In this document: one piece after another, positions 7,502-15,624 of the stretch
How positions within the stretch are numbered: position 1 is the first letter of the stretch
Layout of the letters: each line of letters begins with the position of its first letter
Assembly (NCBI GenBank): GCA_045564655.1
Contig: JBJLGX010000002.1
Location: 1-29,129, forward strand
Source of the DNA: UBA826 sp045564655
GTDB taxonomy: Bacteria; Chloroflexota; Dehalococcoidia; Lucifugimonadales; UBA826
Length of the DNA: 29,129 bases
Direction of reading: 5' to 3'
Notes under the pieces: model-generated
The model's database searches: none
The model's input: the letters and a program-made list of their open reading frames with translations, nothing else
Told to the model about the DNA's origin: nothing
Translations under genes and position numbers: made by a program

Positions 7502-8500
7502 TTAAATGTTATATATTTGAATCCTGTGTCTAGATGATTCTACAACATATAATTTTGAATTATTATCTATGAATACCGAAGATGGTCCCCAAAAATAAGC
7601 TTCTATTTGAGTTGATATTAGATAAGGGGTATTAAAATGTTCTGGCAGGTTTGGATTTAGGTCTGAAATGTCACGTTGGGTAGATTCATCTGGATTGGCA
7701 TCTAAGAATTCCTGAGCCCATTTTGATAATGTTGCTTCTCCTCTTAAAGATTGAACGTGGTTACCTTCAGGAGAATAAATTTTAACAGACTCGTTTCCCC
7801 AATCTGCTACATATACATATCCTTCTTTATCTGCTGTTGCTTTAGCAGGTTTGTTTAAGGATCCTGATTCTTTATTGGTCCCACCTATGGAGTTAATAAA
7901 TGATCCATTAAGATCGAATTTTTGAATTCTATTATTTCCCCAATCAGAAACATATAGATATCCATCTAATCCCATTGATATCCCCCAAGGAAGATCGAAT
8001 TGGGAAGTTGAATTTCCATATTCTCCCCAAGATGTTAAGAATGTTCCATTTGAAGAGAATTTTTGGACTCTATGATTATTTTGATCTACGATATATATAT
8101 TATTATCGGAATCAGTTGTAATACCTGAAGGCCCATCTAATTGGGAAGTCCCATTTCCATATTCTCCCCAAGATGTTAAAAATGTGCCATCGGGTTTGAA
8201 TTTCGAAACTTTGTGGTGATGTTCATCACACACATAAATTGTTCCTGTACTATCACAAGTTATGCTTGTAGGTAACCAAAATTGGCCGTCTCCATGCCCG
8301 TATGTGCCAAATTCATTCAAATAATCTTCTTGGTAATTACAAACACCTACTCGTGTAAATACGGGATGTTTGTTTAATACATAAAGATTATTATCATATA
8401 TGGTCATATCTATTGGATGAGCAAATCCTCTACCCAGGGGATTATTATTTGTGATCCCTATAGTTTTGTCATAATTTGCTTTTGGAGTATTTATCACCAT
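7502..8500 (-). CDS. NHL-repeat beta-propeller protein, copy 2
   Basis: A 332-residue paralogue of the propeller at 4631-5644. Blades repeat every 47 residues with SWGEYGNxTSQxDxP, an IYIVDQNNHRVQKF-type strand pair and xNGTFLTS. The C-terminal block IEAYFWGPSSVFID...VVESSRHRIQIY matches copy 1 closely. No signal peptide or catalytic motif is seen. It is the last gene of the minus-strand cassette, 11 bp after the DUF1800 stop, with a poor SD, so coupled translation is likely. Two adjacent blades are still alike at DNA level, pointing to recent blade duplication or conversion. Confidence 0.9.
   Translation of the reverse strand: MVINTPKANYDKTIGITNNNPLGRGFAHPIDMTIYDNNLYVLNKHPVFTRVGVCNYQEDYLNEFGTYGHGDGQFWLPTSITCDSTGTIYVCDEHHHKVSKFKPDGTFLTSWGEYGNGTSQLDGPSGITTDSDNNIYIVDQNNHRVQKFSSNGTFLTSWGEYGNSTSQFDLPWGISMGLDGYLYVSDWGNNRIQKFDLNGSFINSIGGTNKESGSLNKPAKATADKEGYVYVADWGNESVKIYSPEGNHVQSLRGEATLSKWAQEFLDANPDESTQRDISDLNPNLPEHFNTPYLISTQIEAYFWGPSSVFIDNNSKLYVVESSRHRIQIYNI
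7998..8191 (-). repeat. DNA-level duplication of propeller blades (141-bp period)
   Basis: The stretch 7998-8050 recurs at 8139-8191, offset by 141 bp, exactly 47 codons or one blade. Positions 8012-8038 and 8153-8179 are identical over 27 bases. The other blades of the same gene have diverged at DNA level. Confidence 0.8.
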
Positions 8501-8511
8501 ATATAAATTTT

Positions 8512-9972
8512 TTAGACCCTTTGATATTCCTTTGAAGAAGCAATCAGCCCTAATATTTCAGAGATTCTTTTTTCTGCAAATTCACGCTCACTAGTTGAGT
8601 TGTTCCCAAACTTTATGGAGCCCTTTTTTTGAGTATTAGTAACAATAGCATTGTACGTGGATTCCTCTATATTTTTATCTGGAATACCCATAAAGCTGAA
8701 GCATAAATTCACAGCAGACTCAGGGTCTAACTCAGTATGAACAGCTAGTCGGTTTGTAATGTCTTTAATTTCCGATGAATTAGTATTGCTCCATATTTTA
8801 TGTGAGAAATTCACTCTTTCCACTATCGAGCCACTATTTATCCATTCTGTACCTTCATGCCAACCTTCAACAGAAGGAGGATTTAAAAGGGATTGACCCA
8901 TGTATGCTATTACACTTTCTGCTTCATTCATTAATAATGTAGGTCTACTAATAGAATTGCTGACTCTCAAACAACCTGCTACATATTCAGCAGGGCATTT
9001 AACTCTTTCGTATGTTGATTTTTTAAAGAAATCAGACTTGAATAATGTTCTAAGTACTTCTTTAAGATCATGATTGTTTTGCATGTAAGAATCTACCAAG
9101 GTTTGTATAGCATATTCGTCTCTAGGGGGAGTATAAGGCCATTGGGGTACAGGAACTTCATCTGCCACAAAGAAATCATAAAGGTGCCGCGAAATAAATC
9201 TAGCTGTCGCTTCTTGTTTTGATATTATTCGTACTACATCGTGACCATTGAAGTTTCCGGTTTCTCCTAGGAATGTTTTTGTATCTTGATCATGATCTTT
9301 TTCTCTATATTCATAGTGCCAAGAGATTCTTCCATAAGGCCATATTGAATCTTTCATCGCTCTTACAGTCATGTATTCAGCATTTTTTAATGTCCAACCT
9401 GTAAAAGCACGGGAACATTCTTTAACATCGTCCTCTGTGTAATTGCCAATCCCCATTGAAAACAATTCAAGAATTTCACGACCAAAGTTTTCATTTATTG
9501 CGCCGTTGTGATTATCTTGATTATCAAGCCATATGATCATGGCAGGATCTTTCGATATTTCTTCTAATAGATTGTCAAATTTTCCTAATCCGAATTTACG
9601 AAACATGTCTATTTGTACGGATAATGCGCGAGCTTGATTAGTTTTTGCATATCCGGTTGCAAATATTCCATGCCAAAATAGTGCTATTTTTTCTAATATA
9701 GGAGTTTCTGTTGTAACCATTCGATAAAGCCATTCTTTTGCTGCCCAAGGACCTACTCTTTGTTCATGGACTTCAGTGTGGAATCGCCTTATATATAATT
9801 CAGACATATGATTAGATGAGCCAGGATTTAATATTTCATCTACGATGTCGTCGTAATCGACTTTTTCTAATAGATCTAATTCTTTTTGAGTCGCTCCAAA
9901 ACCCGCTCTACGGATGAGATGAGATACAAGAGATCGTTTTTCTGAAATAGAAGATTTTACAGTTGTTACCAT
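8512..9972 (-). CDS. DUF1800 family protein, copy 2
   Basis: A 486-residue paralogue of the DUF1800 protein at 3166-4614. It keeps HLIRRAGFG near the N-terminus, LFWHGIFATGYAK, NENFGREILELFSMGIGNYTED, CSRAFTGWT and LNPPSVEGWHEGTEW. The function of the family is unknown. No signal peptide is visible. It is the middle gene of the minus-strand cassette, 20 bp after DUF1501 and 11 bp before NHL. Identity to copy 1 looks to be about half by eye, so the duplication is old. The ATG start has only a weak GCGAG upstream. Confidence 0.92.
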   Translation of the reverse strand: MVTTVKSSISEKRSLVSHLIRRAGFGATQKELDLLEKVDYDDIVDEILNPGSSNHMSELYIRRFHTEVHEQRVGPWAAKEWLYRMVTTETPILEKIALFWHGIFATGYAKTNQARALSVQIDMFRKFGLGKFDNLLEEISKDPAMIIWLDNQDNHNGAINENFGREILELFSMGIGNYTEDDVKECSRAFTGWTLKNAEYMTVRAMKDSIWPYGRISWHYEYREKDHDQDTKTFLGETGNFNGHDVVRIISKQEATARFISRHLYDFFVADEVPVPQWPYTPPRDEYAIQTLVDSYMQNNHDLKEVLRTLFKSDFFKKSTYERVKCPAEYVAGCLRVSNSISRPTLLMNEAESVIAYMGQSLLNPPSVEGWHEGTEWINSGSIVERVNFSHKIWSNTNSSEIKDITNRLAVHTELDPESAVNLCFSFMGIPDKNIEESTYNAIVTNTQKKGSIKFGNNSTSEREFAEKRISEILGLIASSKEYQRV

Positions 9973-9992
9973 AATTTATAACTCGCTTGATA

Positions 9993-11126
9993 TTAAATTT
10001 TAAAAATATCGTGTTTTTCAAATGTGCCATTTAAAATAGACACTGCATCAAGACTCATCCAGTCCTCTAATATGTTTGTGTAGAGAGACCTAAAATCATT
10101 ATTAGCATGAAGATCCCCATCTAATTGATCTTTATCTTTCAATGAAGGGTAATAGCCATATAAGCCTCCCTTAACAGAATTACCTACTAAGAAAGCAACT
10201 CCTCCTGAACCATGATCAGTTCCAGATCCATTATCTTTGATACGGCGACCAAATTCTGAGAATATAAGTACAGCTGTGCTGTCTCCATAGCCATGTTCCT
10301 CTACATCATCTATGAAATCTCCAACACCATTAGATACGTCATTCCATAATTTGGAGTGTACGGGTAATTCTCCACCATGAGTATCAAAGCTACCATGTTG
10401 AGTATAAAAAAATCGTGTGCCTACATCTGCAAACATTACTCTCGCAGCGTCTTTTAAGCTATTAGAGATAGGATTAGAGGCATATTCGATGGTTGATTTA
10501 TATAATGAAGGAGCCTTCCTGAGAATGTCTGCCCCAACACGAGCATCTTTTCCGGTTTGACCTATGAATTCAGATATAACATCACGTCCTTCAGAGCCTC
10601 CATACATTTGAGTAAATGCATTTAATAAATCTATTCGGTCTTGATCTTCAGATACCTGAGGGAATAGCCCGTATGTATCTAGATTTCCTACAGAAGCAAC
10701 AGGGACTCCGCTAAAAGACATTGCTCGTGGCAGCCCACGACCAAAATTTATTCCGCCTAAGGTATTATCCCCTTTGGGGTCTATTTCTTTTAGGGACTTA
10801 CCGATCCAACCTTCATTTATAACCTTATCCGGTTCAGCGGTATGCCAAATATCCATCGATCTAAAATGAGACCGGTTAGGGGTTGGGTAGCCTATTCCAT
10901 TTATGATTGCGACTTTACCTTGATCCCATAGTCTTTTAATAGCTACCATACTAGGGTTGAATGCTAGGTCATCGTTTATTTTTAGGCCCTGATCTTGTTT
11001 TATGTGTACGTGAGGGCGATTATCGTAATATAATCCTTCATTAATAGGTACAACTGTATTGAGGGCATCATTTCCACCATTTAATTGAACAACTACAAGT
11101 TTTTTGTCTTGCTCTTTCAATACCAT
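9993..11126 (-). CDS. DUF1501 family protein, copy 2
   Basis: A 377-residue paralogue of the DUF1501 protein at 5645-6766, with QLNGGNDALN (15-24), SHFRSMDIWHTAEP, HGSFDTHGG, SEFGRRIKDNG and GTDHGSGG all intact. Like copy 1 it has no Tat or Sec signal; the extra N-terminal residues are charged (MVLKEQDKK). It leads the minus-strand cassette, in contrast to the + cassette where DUF1501 comes last. The SD is GAGG eight bases before the ATG, and a good promoter lies at 11164-11191. Confidence 0.92.
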   Translation of the reverse strand: MVLKEQDKKLVVVQLNGGNDALNTVVPINEGLYYDNRPHVHIKQDQGLKINDDLAFNPSMVAIKRLWDQGKVAIINGIGYPTPNRSHFRSMDIWHTAEPDKVINEGWIGKSLKEIDPKGDNTLGGINFGRGLPRAMSFSGVPVASVGNLDTYGLFPQVSEDQDRIDLLNAFTQMYGGSEGRDVISEFIGQTGKDARVGADILRKAPSLYKSTIEYASNPISNSLKDAARVMFADVGTRFFYTQHGSFDTHGGELPVHSKLWNDVSNGVGDFIDDVEEHGYGDSTAVLIFSEFGRRIKDNGSGTDHGSGGVAFLVGNSVKGGLYGYYPSLKDKDQLDGDLHANNDFRSLYTNILEDWMSLDAVSILNGTFEKHDIFKI

Positions 11127-11163
11127 TATTTAATCCTCATAATTTATGACACAGTCATTAAGA

Positions 11164-11191
11164 ATTATACCTAAAATAACTTTATAATCAA
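11164..11191 (-). promoter_or_regulatory. Promoter of the second DUF1501/DUF1800/NHL cassette
   Basis: On the minus strand TTGATT (11191-11186), a 16-bp spacer and a perfect TATAAT (11169-11164). The predicted start of transcription near 11157 leaves about 30 nt before the DUF1501 ATG. This separates the cassette from the SDR operon upstream. Confidence 0.6.
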
Positions 11192-11219
11192 GTTTCTATA
11201 ATTATAAAAGCATTATAAT

Positions 11220-11975
11220 TTAACGACTAGTTATTCCACCATCTATGACTAATTCTGCGCCTGTCATATAACTAGATTCATCAGAAGCTAAGAATAATAC
11301 TGCTAAGGCAACGTCATTTGCCGTTCCTATAATGCCTAATGGAGTCATAGCTAATCGTTTTTCCCGTTCTTTTTTATCTGATAGAACTTTTTCCATCATC
11401 TCAGTTTCTATGAATCCTGGGTGTACAGAGTTACATCGAATATTGTATTGACCATATTGAGTAGAAACATTCTTTGTTAATGCCCGCACAGATCCTTTGG
11501 ATGCAGTATATGCTGAGGAAGCAGAAGGCAGACCAACTAATCCAGCCATTGAAGATATATTAACTATTGACCCTTTGCCGGCCTTCTTCATTATAGGAAT
11601 TACAGATTTGCAGCCTAAAAAAACTCCTGTTGAGTTTACTGAATTTATGGTTTCCCATTCTTTAAGGGTCGTTTCTTCTATATTATTATGTGCTGTTATT
11701 CCGGCATTATTAATTAGAACATCTATTTGAGAATATCTCTCAACAGCTTTTGATATCGCATTTTGCCATTCGGATTCGTTAGTAACATCTAAGTGGACAT
11801 ATTTAGCCTCACCACCAGAAGCCCTAACCTTTTCTTCTAATAATTTGCCTTTTTCATCTTGAATATCTCCAATAATAACTTTTGCACCTTCATTAATAAA
11901 TAATATTGTTTCTGCTGCCCCTTGACCCGATGCTCCACCTGAAATAACTACAACTTTGTTCTGTAATCTTTTCAT
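11220..11975 (-). CDS. Short-chain dehydrogenase/reductase (classical SDR)
   Basis: A 251-residue NAD(P)-dependent oxidoreductase with a Rossmann fold. The nucleotide loop GGASGQG is at 13-19, D37 at the end of strand 2 favours NAD(H), NNAG is at 89-92, and the catalytic residues are S142, Y156 and K160. PGFIETEMM and VIDGG near the C-terminus complete the classical pattern. It is the last of three minus-strand genes (SDR, MDMPI-like, SDR) with a 12-bp gap and an AAAGGA SD. The substrate is unknown; an alcohol or hydroxyacyl dehydrogenation in a catabolic route fits the neighbours. Confidence 0.93.
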   Translation of the reverse strand: MKRLQNKVVVISGGASGQGAAETILFINEGAKVIIGDIQDEKGKLLEEKVRASGGEAKYVHLDVTNESEWQNAISKAVERYSQIDVLINNAGITAHNNIEETTLKEWETINSVNSTGVFLGCKSVIPIMKKAGKGSIVNISSMAGLVGLPSASSAYTASKGSVRALTKNVSTQYGQYNIRCNSVHPGFIETEMMEKVLSDKKEREKRLAMTPLGIIGTANDVALAVLFLASDESSYMTGAELVIDGGITSR

Positions 11976-11987
11976 GATATATATCCT

Positions 11988-12848
11988 TTATGTTCCTTTA
12001 AACCAGTTATGAAACAGAAGTAGATTGTTTTTGTCTCCTTCTGTGGTAACTTTTTCACGATCTATTAAATCAAATAAATTGACCCTAGCTGTAATTAATA
12101 GAGCAAAATCTTTAGGGGTTGTATTTATTGTTGTTGGAGCAGCCTTTGCAGAACTTGGCTTTTCAAATATTTCTAAATCTCCATCAAAATCGGTTATCCT
12201 TAACGTGGTTACTGTACCTAAATTAACATCTATGACTTTTGGGTTAAGATCTGAATTTTCTGGAGTTGAACTTGTTATAAACCAGCGGTTGGCTTGAGAA
12301 TTTTTCCATAGATTGATTAATAAGACTGCTGCTTCTTGATCAATTTCATAAGCATCGTCTAGAGCGTTAAATATATCCCATGTATGGACTGTTATTTCAA
12401 GTAATATTATTAAAAGTATTTCTTTTATAGATACTATGTTAATAGGATGATAAGCATCCAAATCCCATTCAGTAGAACTTATTGAGCTACCTTGAATTAT
12501 AAGATCATTTTTCATAGTTGATAGAGTTTCGATCAGAGTATGCTTATTTTTTAAACTTGTTTCAGATAACTGTATAGCCCTCGATGCTATTGCTGGTGCT
12601 ATATCAACACTATGGAAAGTACCAGGGTTTGGCATTCCTTCTCCTGGCAAACTGTTTTGCGCCAAAGCCATATTGATTGAATTCAAGTTGAATCCCAATA
12701 TCCCAACTAAATGAGCAGCAATATCTTTATTAGCCCACATGTGACATCTGCTTGGGGCATCCCAATCAGATGTTGAGAATGTTTTAAGTGTTTCTATAGT
12801 ATGTGTAGATATTTTGTCTAGTATAGATAAGATTTCGTTAGGATTCAT
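11988..12848 (-). CDS. Maleylpyruvate isomerase/DinB-like family protein (mycothiol-type)
   Basis: A 286-residue protein resembling the MDMPI (mycothiol-dependent maleylpyruvate isomerase) family. The N-terminal four-helix DinB-like domain shows WDAPSRCHMWANKDIAAHLVG (29-49) with H46, and a later ITVHTWDI with H155, the expected metal-binding histidines. A second domain at about 205-284 resembles the family's SCP2-like C-terminal domain. In the family these proteins handle thiol-linked isomerisations or are uncharacterised. It starts inside the 3' end of the upstream SDR gene (11-bp overlap), so it is translationally coupled. Actual use of mycothiol cannot be judged here. Confidence 0.75.
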   Translation of the reverse strand: MNPNEILSILDKISTHTIETLKTFSTSDWDAPSRCHMWANKDIAAHLVGILGFNLNSINMALAQNSLPGEGMPNPGTFHSVDIAPAIASRAIQLSETSLKNKHTLIETLSTMKNDLIIQGSSISSTEWDLDAYHPINIVSIKEILLIILLEITVHTWDIFNALDDAYEIDQEAAVLLINLWKNSQANRWFITSSTPENSDLNPKVIDVNLGTVTTLRITDFDGDLEIFEKPSSAKAAPTTINTTPKDFALLITARVNLFDLIDREKVTTEGDKNNLLLFHNWFKGT

Positions 12849-13713
12849 CTGGCACTATTCTTTTAGCCATATCATTGGGCACTGCTTTTTCTAAGTATGT
12901 AAACATTTCCTCTGTAAAGAATGGAAGGCCAACTGAAGCATTGATACCTCCATCTACTGATATGATTTCACCATTTATAAAACTAGAAGCTTCAGATGCA
13001 AGTAATAATAAAGCTCCATTTAATTCTTCAGGTTTTCCTATTCGTCCCATTGGGGAACTCGAGCTAATATGATTTTTAAAAGTTGATTTTCTAACCCACG
13101 CCATTGTCATTTGACTAGGGAACCATCCGGGAGCAATAGCATTTACTCTAACTCCTCTATCAGCCCAGTTAACGGCTAGGCTTTTAGTTAATGTTGCTAC
13201 CGCTCCTTTTGTAGCTTGATATGCTGCAGGCATTCCTCTCATTCCGTTTAATCCGGCTACAGATGATAAATTAATGATCGATCCACCTTTCCCATCTGAT
13301 AACATTCTTTGTCCCGCTTCCCTGCAGCAATACCATAAACCTAGTAAGTTTACTTGAACACTTTTTTCGAACATTTCATCAGTTATTTTTTCAGGTACTG
13401 CTCCAGATTCGGCAATCTGACCTGCGTTGTTTACTATAACGTCAACCCTACCAAATTTTTCTTCTGCAACATTAAACATATTAGATACATCATCAGATTT
13501 AGTCACATCACAAGCTACAGCAAGCGTTTGTAGGCCTTTTGAAGAAAGCTCAGCAGCTAATTTCTCTAATTTTTCTAATCTTCTCGCTGCTATTACAACA
13601 TTTGCTTTTCTTTCAGATAAAAATTTCGCAAATGTTACTCCTAACCCAGATGAAGCACCTGTTACTATTATGGTCTTATTACTAATGTCAAAAATTGGAT
13701 CATATGATGTCAT
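12838..13713 (-). CDS. Short-chain dehydrogenase/reductase (classical SDR, NADPH-type)
   Basis: A 291-residue SDR with TGASSGLG at 18-25 and R44-R45 after strand 2, which favours NADP(H). NNAG is at 95-98, and the catalytic residues are S151, Y165 and K169. PGWFPSQMT and ISVDGG follow. The C-terminus extends about 35 residues past the usual end. It resembles gluconate 5-dehydrogenase-like SDRs but cannot be assigned. It heads the three-gene minus-strand operon, with AGGA about seven bases before the ATG. The divergent gene starts roughly 110 bp away. Confidence 0.92.
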   Translation of the reverse strand: MTSYDPIFDISNKTIIVTGASSGLGVTFAKFLSERKANVVIAARRLEKLEKLAAELSSKGLQTLAVACDVTKSDDVSNMFNVAEEKFGRVDVIVNNAGQIAESGAVPEKITDEMFEKSVQVNLLGLWYCCREAGQRMLSDGKGGSIINLSSVAGLNGMRGMPAAYQATKGAVATLTKSLAVNWADRGVRVNAIAPGWFPSQMTMAWVRKSTFKNHISSSSPMGRIGKPEELNGALLLLASEASSFINGEIISVDGGINASVGLPFFTEEMFTYLEKAVPNDMAKRIVPDES

Positions 13714-13822
13714 GGTCAGTCCTAATTTTAGCTTCTAAATTAATATATTATTATCGAATTATAAATCGATTTTTTACCATATGGTACTATTGGGCAACTT
13801 ATGGGTATATTTCGGAGATACT

Positions 13823-14464
13823 TTGGGTGATTTAATTTTTTGGTTCATTCTGTCATTTATTAGTGGATCAATTCATTATTCATTAATTATATCCTCTTTA
13901 ATAATAAATAAAGATGTTAGAGATGTGGGTGATGGTAACCCAGGTGCTACAAATGCTTGGATTATTGGAGGCTGGCAAATAGGTATGACATCAATGATAT
14001 TTGATGTCTCTAAGTCAGCTATTCCGGTATCGTTAGCAATTAGTAAATTCTCTGATCCTTCTCATTTTCATTCGATCTGCATTACATTAATATCTATAGC
14101 TCCGGTATTAGGTCATGCATGGTCTCCATTTTTGAGGTTTAGAGGAGGGAAAGCTTTAGCGTCATCATGGGGTTCTTGGATTGCGATTACTGGAGGAATA
14201 GGCTTCCCACTTGCAATGATTTTTTTAGGTTTATTACACTTAATTCAAAAGAATCATGCCATTACAGTGACATTGTCATTATTAGGATTGATTATCGTAT
14301 CTTATTATTGGTCGATTATGTTTAATATTCCAGTTGCAGTATTAACAATTGTAACGTTTGGGATTTTAAACTTGATATTGGTTGTGTACAAGCATAAGAA
14401 AGAATACAGACAAGGTATTCTTTTTAGAAGTTGGATAATTAAGATCCCGAGTGTTTTGAGATGA
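13823..14464 (+). CDS. plsY: PlsY-family glycerol-3-phosphate acyltransferase
   Basis: A 213-residue integral membrane protein of the PlsY family, which transfers acyl groups from acyl-phosphate to glycerol-3-phosphate at the start of phospholipid synthesis. All three signature motifs are present: SGSIHYS (14-20), GDGNPGATN (36-44), and GHAW...FRGGK (97-110). About six membrane helices are visible. I prefer the TTG at 13823, with GGAG five bases upstream; this puts motif 1 at the usual distance from the N-terminus. An ATG at 13781 would add 14 residues but has no SD. It overlaps the next gene by ATGA, so the partner glycosyltransferase is coupled. It could be the housekeeping enzyme or a glycolipid-specific paralogue. 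Confidence 0.85.
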   Translation: MGDLIFWFILSFISGSIHYSLIISSLIINKDVRDVGDGNPGATNAWIIGGWQIGMTSMIFDVSKSAIPVSLAISKFSDPSHFHSICITLISIAPVLGHAWSPFLRFRGGKALASSWGSWIAITGGIGFPLAMIFLGLLHLIQKNHAITVTLSLLGLIIVSYYWSIMFNIPVAVLTIVTFGILNLILVVYKHKKEYRQGILFRSWIIKIPSVLR

Positions 14465-15621
14465 GCTTTTTAATAAGTTTGCAATATTATGGGGTTTTAA
14501 TTATGGCCCTTATTTCTGCTGTTATTGCTACATCAAATAGCTTTTCCTTAAAAAAACTTATTATTCCCAGAACTCAACTTGAGGAGAAAATGTTGATTTC
14601 AGTGTTAATTCCTGCGAGGAATGAAGAAGATAAAATCGTTTCTTGCCTTCAATCATTAATATGTCAAACGTACGTTAATTTAGAAATAATAGTTTTGAAC
14701 GATAATTCAAGTGATGCAACTGCTCAAATTGTTCATCAATTTGCAAAAAATGATATTAGAGTTCGTTTAATTAATGGGGAAGAATTACCATTAGGATGGG
14801 GGGGTAAAAATTGGGCTTGTCATCAATTATGTATTGCTTCTTCTGGTGACTATATTCTTTTTTTGGATGCAGATACTATATTTGAAGAAAATACTATTGA
14901 ATCAGCTGTTCAGGAATCGGTTGATAATGATGTGGATTTGCTTACTTTGATTCCTAAGAGATCTAGCTCTACTATTTTAGAGAAGGCAATGTTTCCGTTT
15001 ATGAATTGGGCTATTTTTTCATGGCTGCCAATGAAAATTGCGCATAGTTTAAATAATTCGTATTTGTCTGCTACATTTGGGCAATTTATGTTATTTAAGA
15101 AGGATGCGTATATTAAAATTGGAGGACACAAAAAACTTCGCGATAATGCTATAGATGATTTTCAATTAGGAAGATTTATTAAAAAATCAAGATTAAAATG
15201 GATGTTATTGGATGGGACAGATATGGTCGAATCGTTGCCGTATACCAATAAACGAGATGCTATGAATGGAATTTCAAGAAGTGTATTTCCGGCTCTAAAC
15301 TATAGTGTTACTACCTTATTGGTTTTCTCGATAATATTAATATGTATCACATTTATTCCTTTGATAACTGTAGGGTATGGGCTGATGGGAACCTTTACAG
15401 ACAGTGAGTATTGGACGATATCTGCTTTTTCATTGTTTGTTATTACGATATCATGGACGTTAACATGTAGACGATTTAATTATTCTCCACTTGTTGTCCT
15501 GTTTTTCCCAATTTGTGTATTAGTAATGTTAGTGGTGGCATATCATTCGATGCTTGCAACTATTTTCAAAACTACTGTTTGGAAAGGAAGAAATTTATCA
15601 AATAAAAAATTAAGGTTTTAG
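14461..15621 (+). CDS. Membrane-anchored family-2 glycosyltransferase
   Basis: A 386-residue GT2 enzyme. An N-terminal membrane helix (about 8-24) is followed by a GT-A domain with IPARNEE (50-56), NDNSSD (80-85), the metal/nucleotide-binding DAD at 136-138 and the acceptor-side DDFQLGR (232-238). Three or so C-terminal membrane helices follow (about 283-375). This layout matches CrtQ/HpnB-like transferases that glycosylate lipids or carotenoids at the inner membrane. Its ATG overlaps the PlsY-like stop by four bases, so sugar transfer to a lipid made with that acyltransferase is a fair inference. The sugar and acceptor are unknown. Confidence 0.88.
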   Translation: MSFLISLQYYGVLIMALISAVIATSNSFSLKKLIIPRTQLEEKMLISVLIPARNEEDKIVSCLQSLICQTYVNLEIIVLNDNSSDATAQIVHQFAKNDIRVRLINGEELPLGWGGKNWACHQLCIASSGDYILFLDADTIFEENTIESAVQESVDNDVDLLTLIPKRSSSTILEKAMFPFMNWAIFSWLPMKIAHSLNNSYLSATFGQFMLFKKDAYIKIGGHKKLRDNAIDDFQLGRFIKKSRLKWMLLDGTDMVESLPYTNKRDAMNGISRSVFPALNYSVTTLLVFSIILICITFIPLITVGYGLMGTFTDSEYWTISAFSLFVITISWTLTCRRFNYSPLVVLFFPICVLVMLVVAYHSMLATIFKTTVWKGRNLSNKKLRF

Positions 15622-15624
15622 TAT

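Noticed and set aside
7998..8191. CRISPR-like spaced repeats
   Set aside because: The repeat is in frame within an NHL propeller gene with a 47-codon blade period, and only two close copies exist.
3166..11126. The inverted cassettes as a composite transposon
   Set aside because: There is no transposase, no terminal inverted repeats and no near-identical DNA arms; the copies differ throughout and have different gene order.
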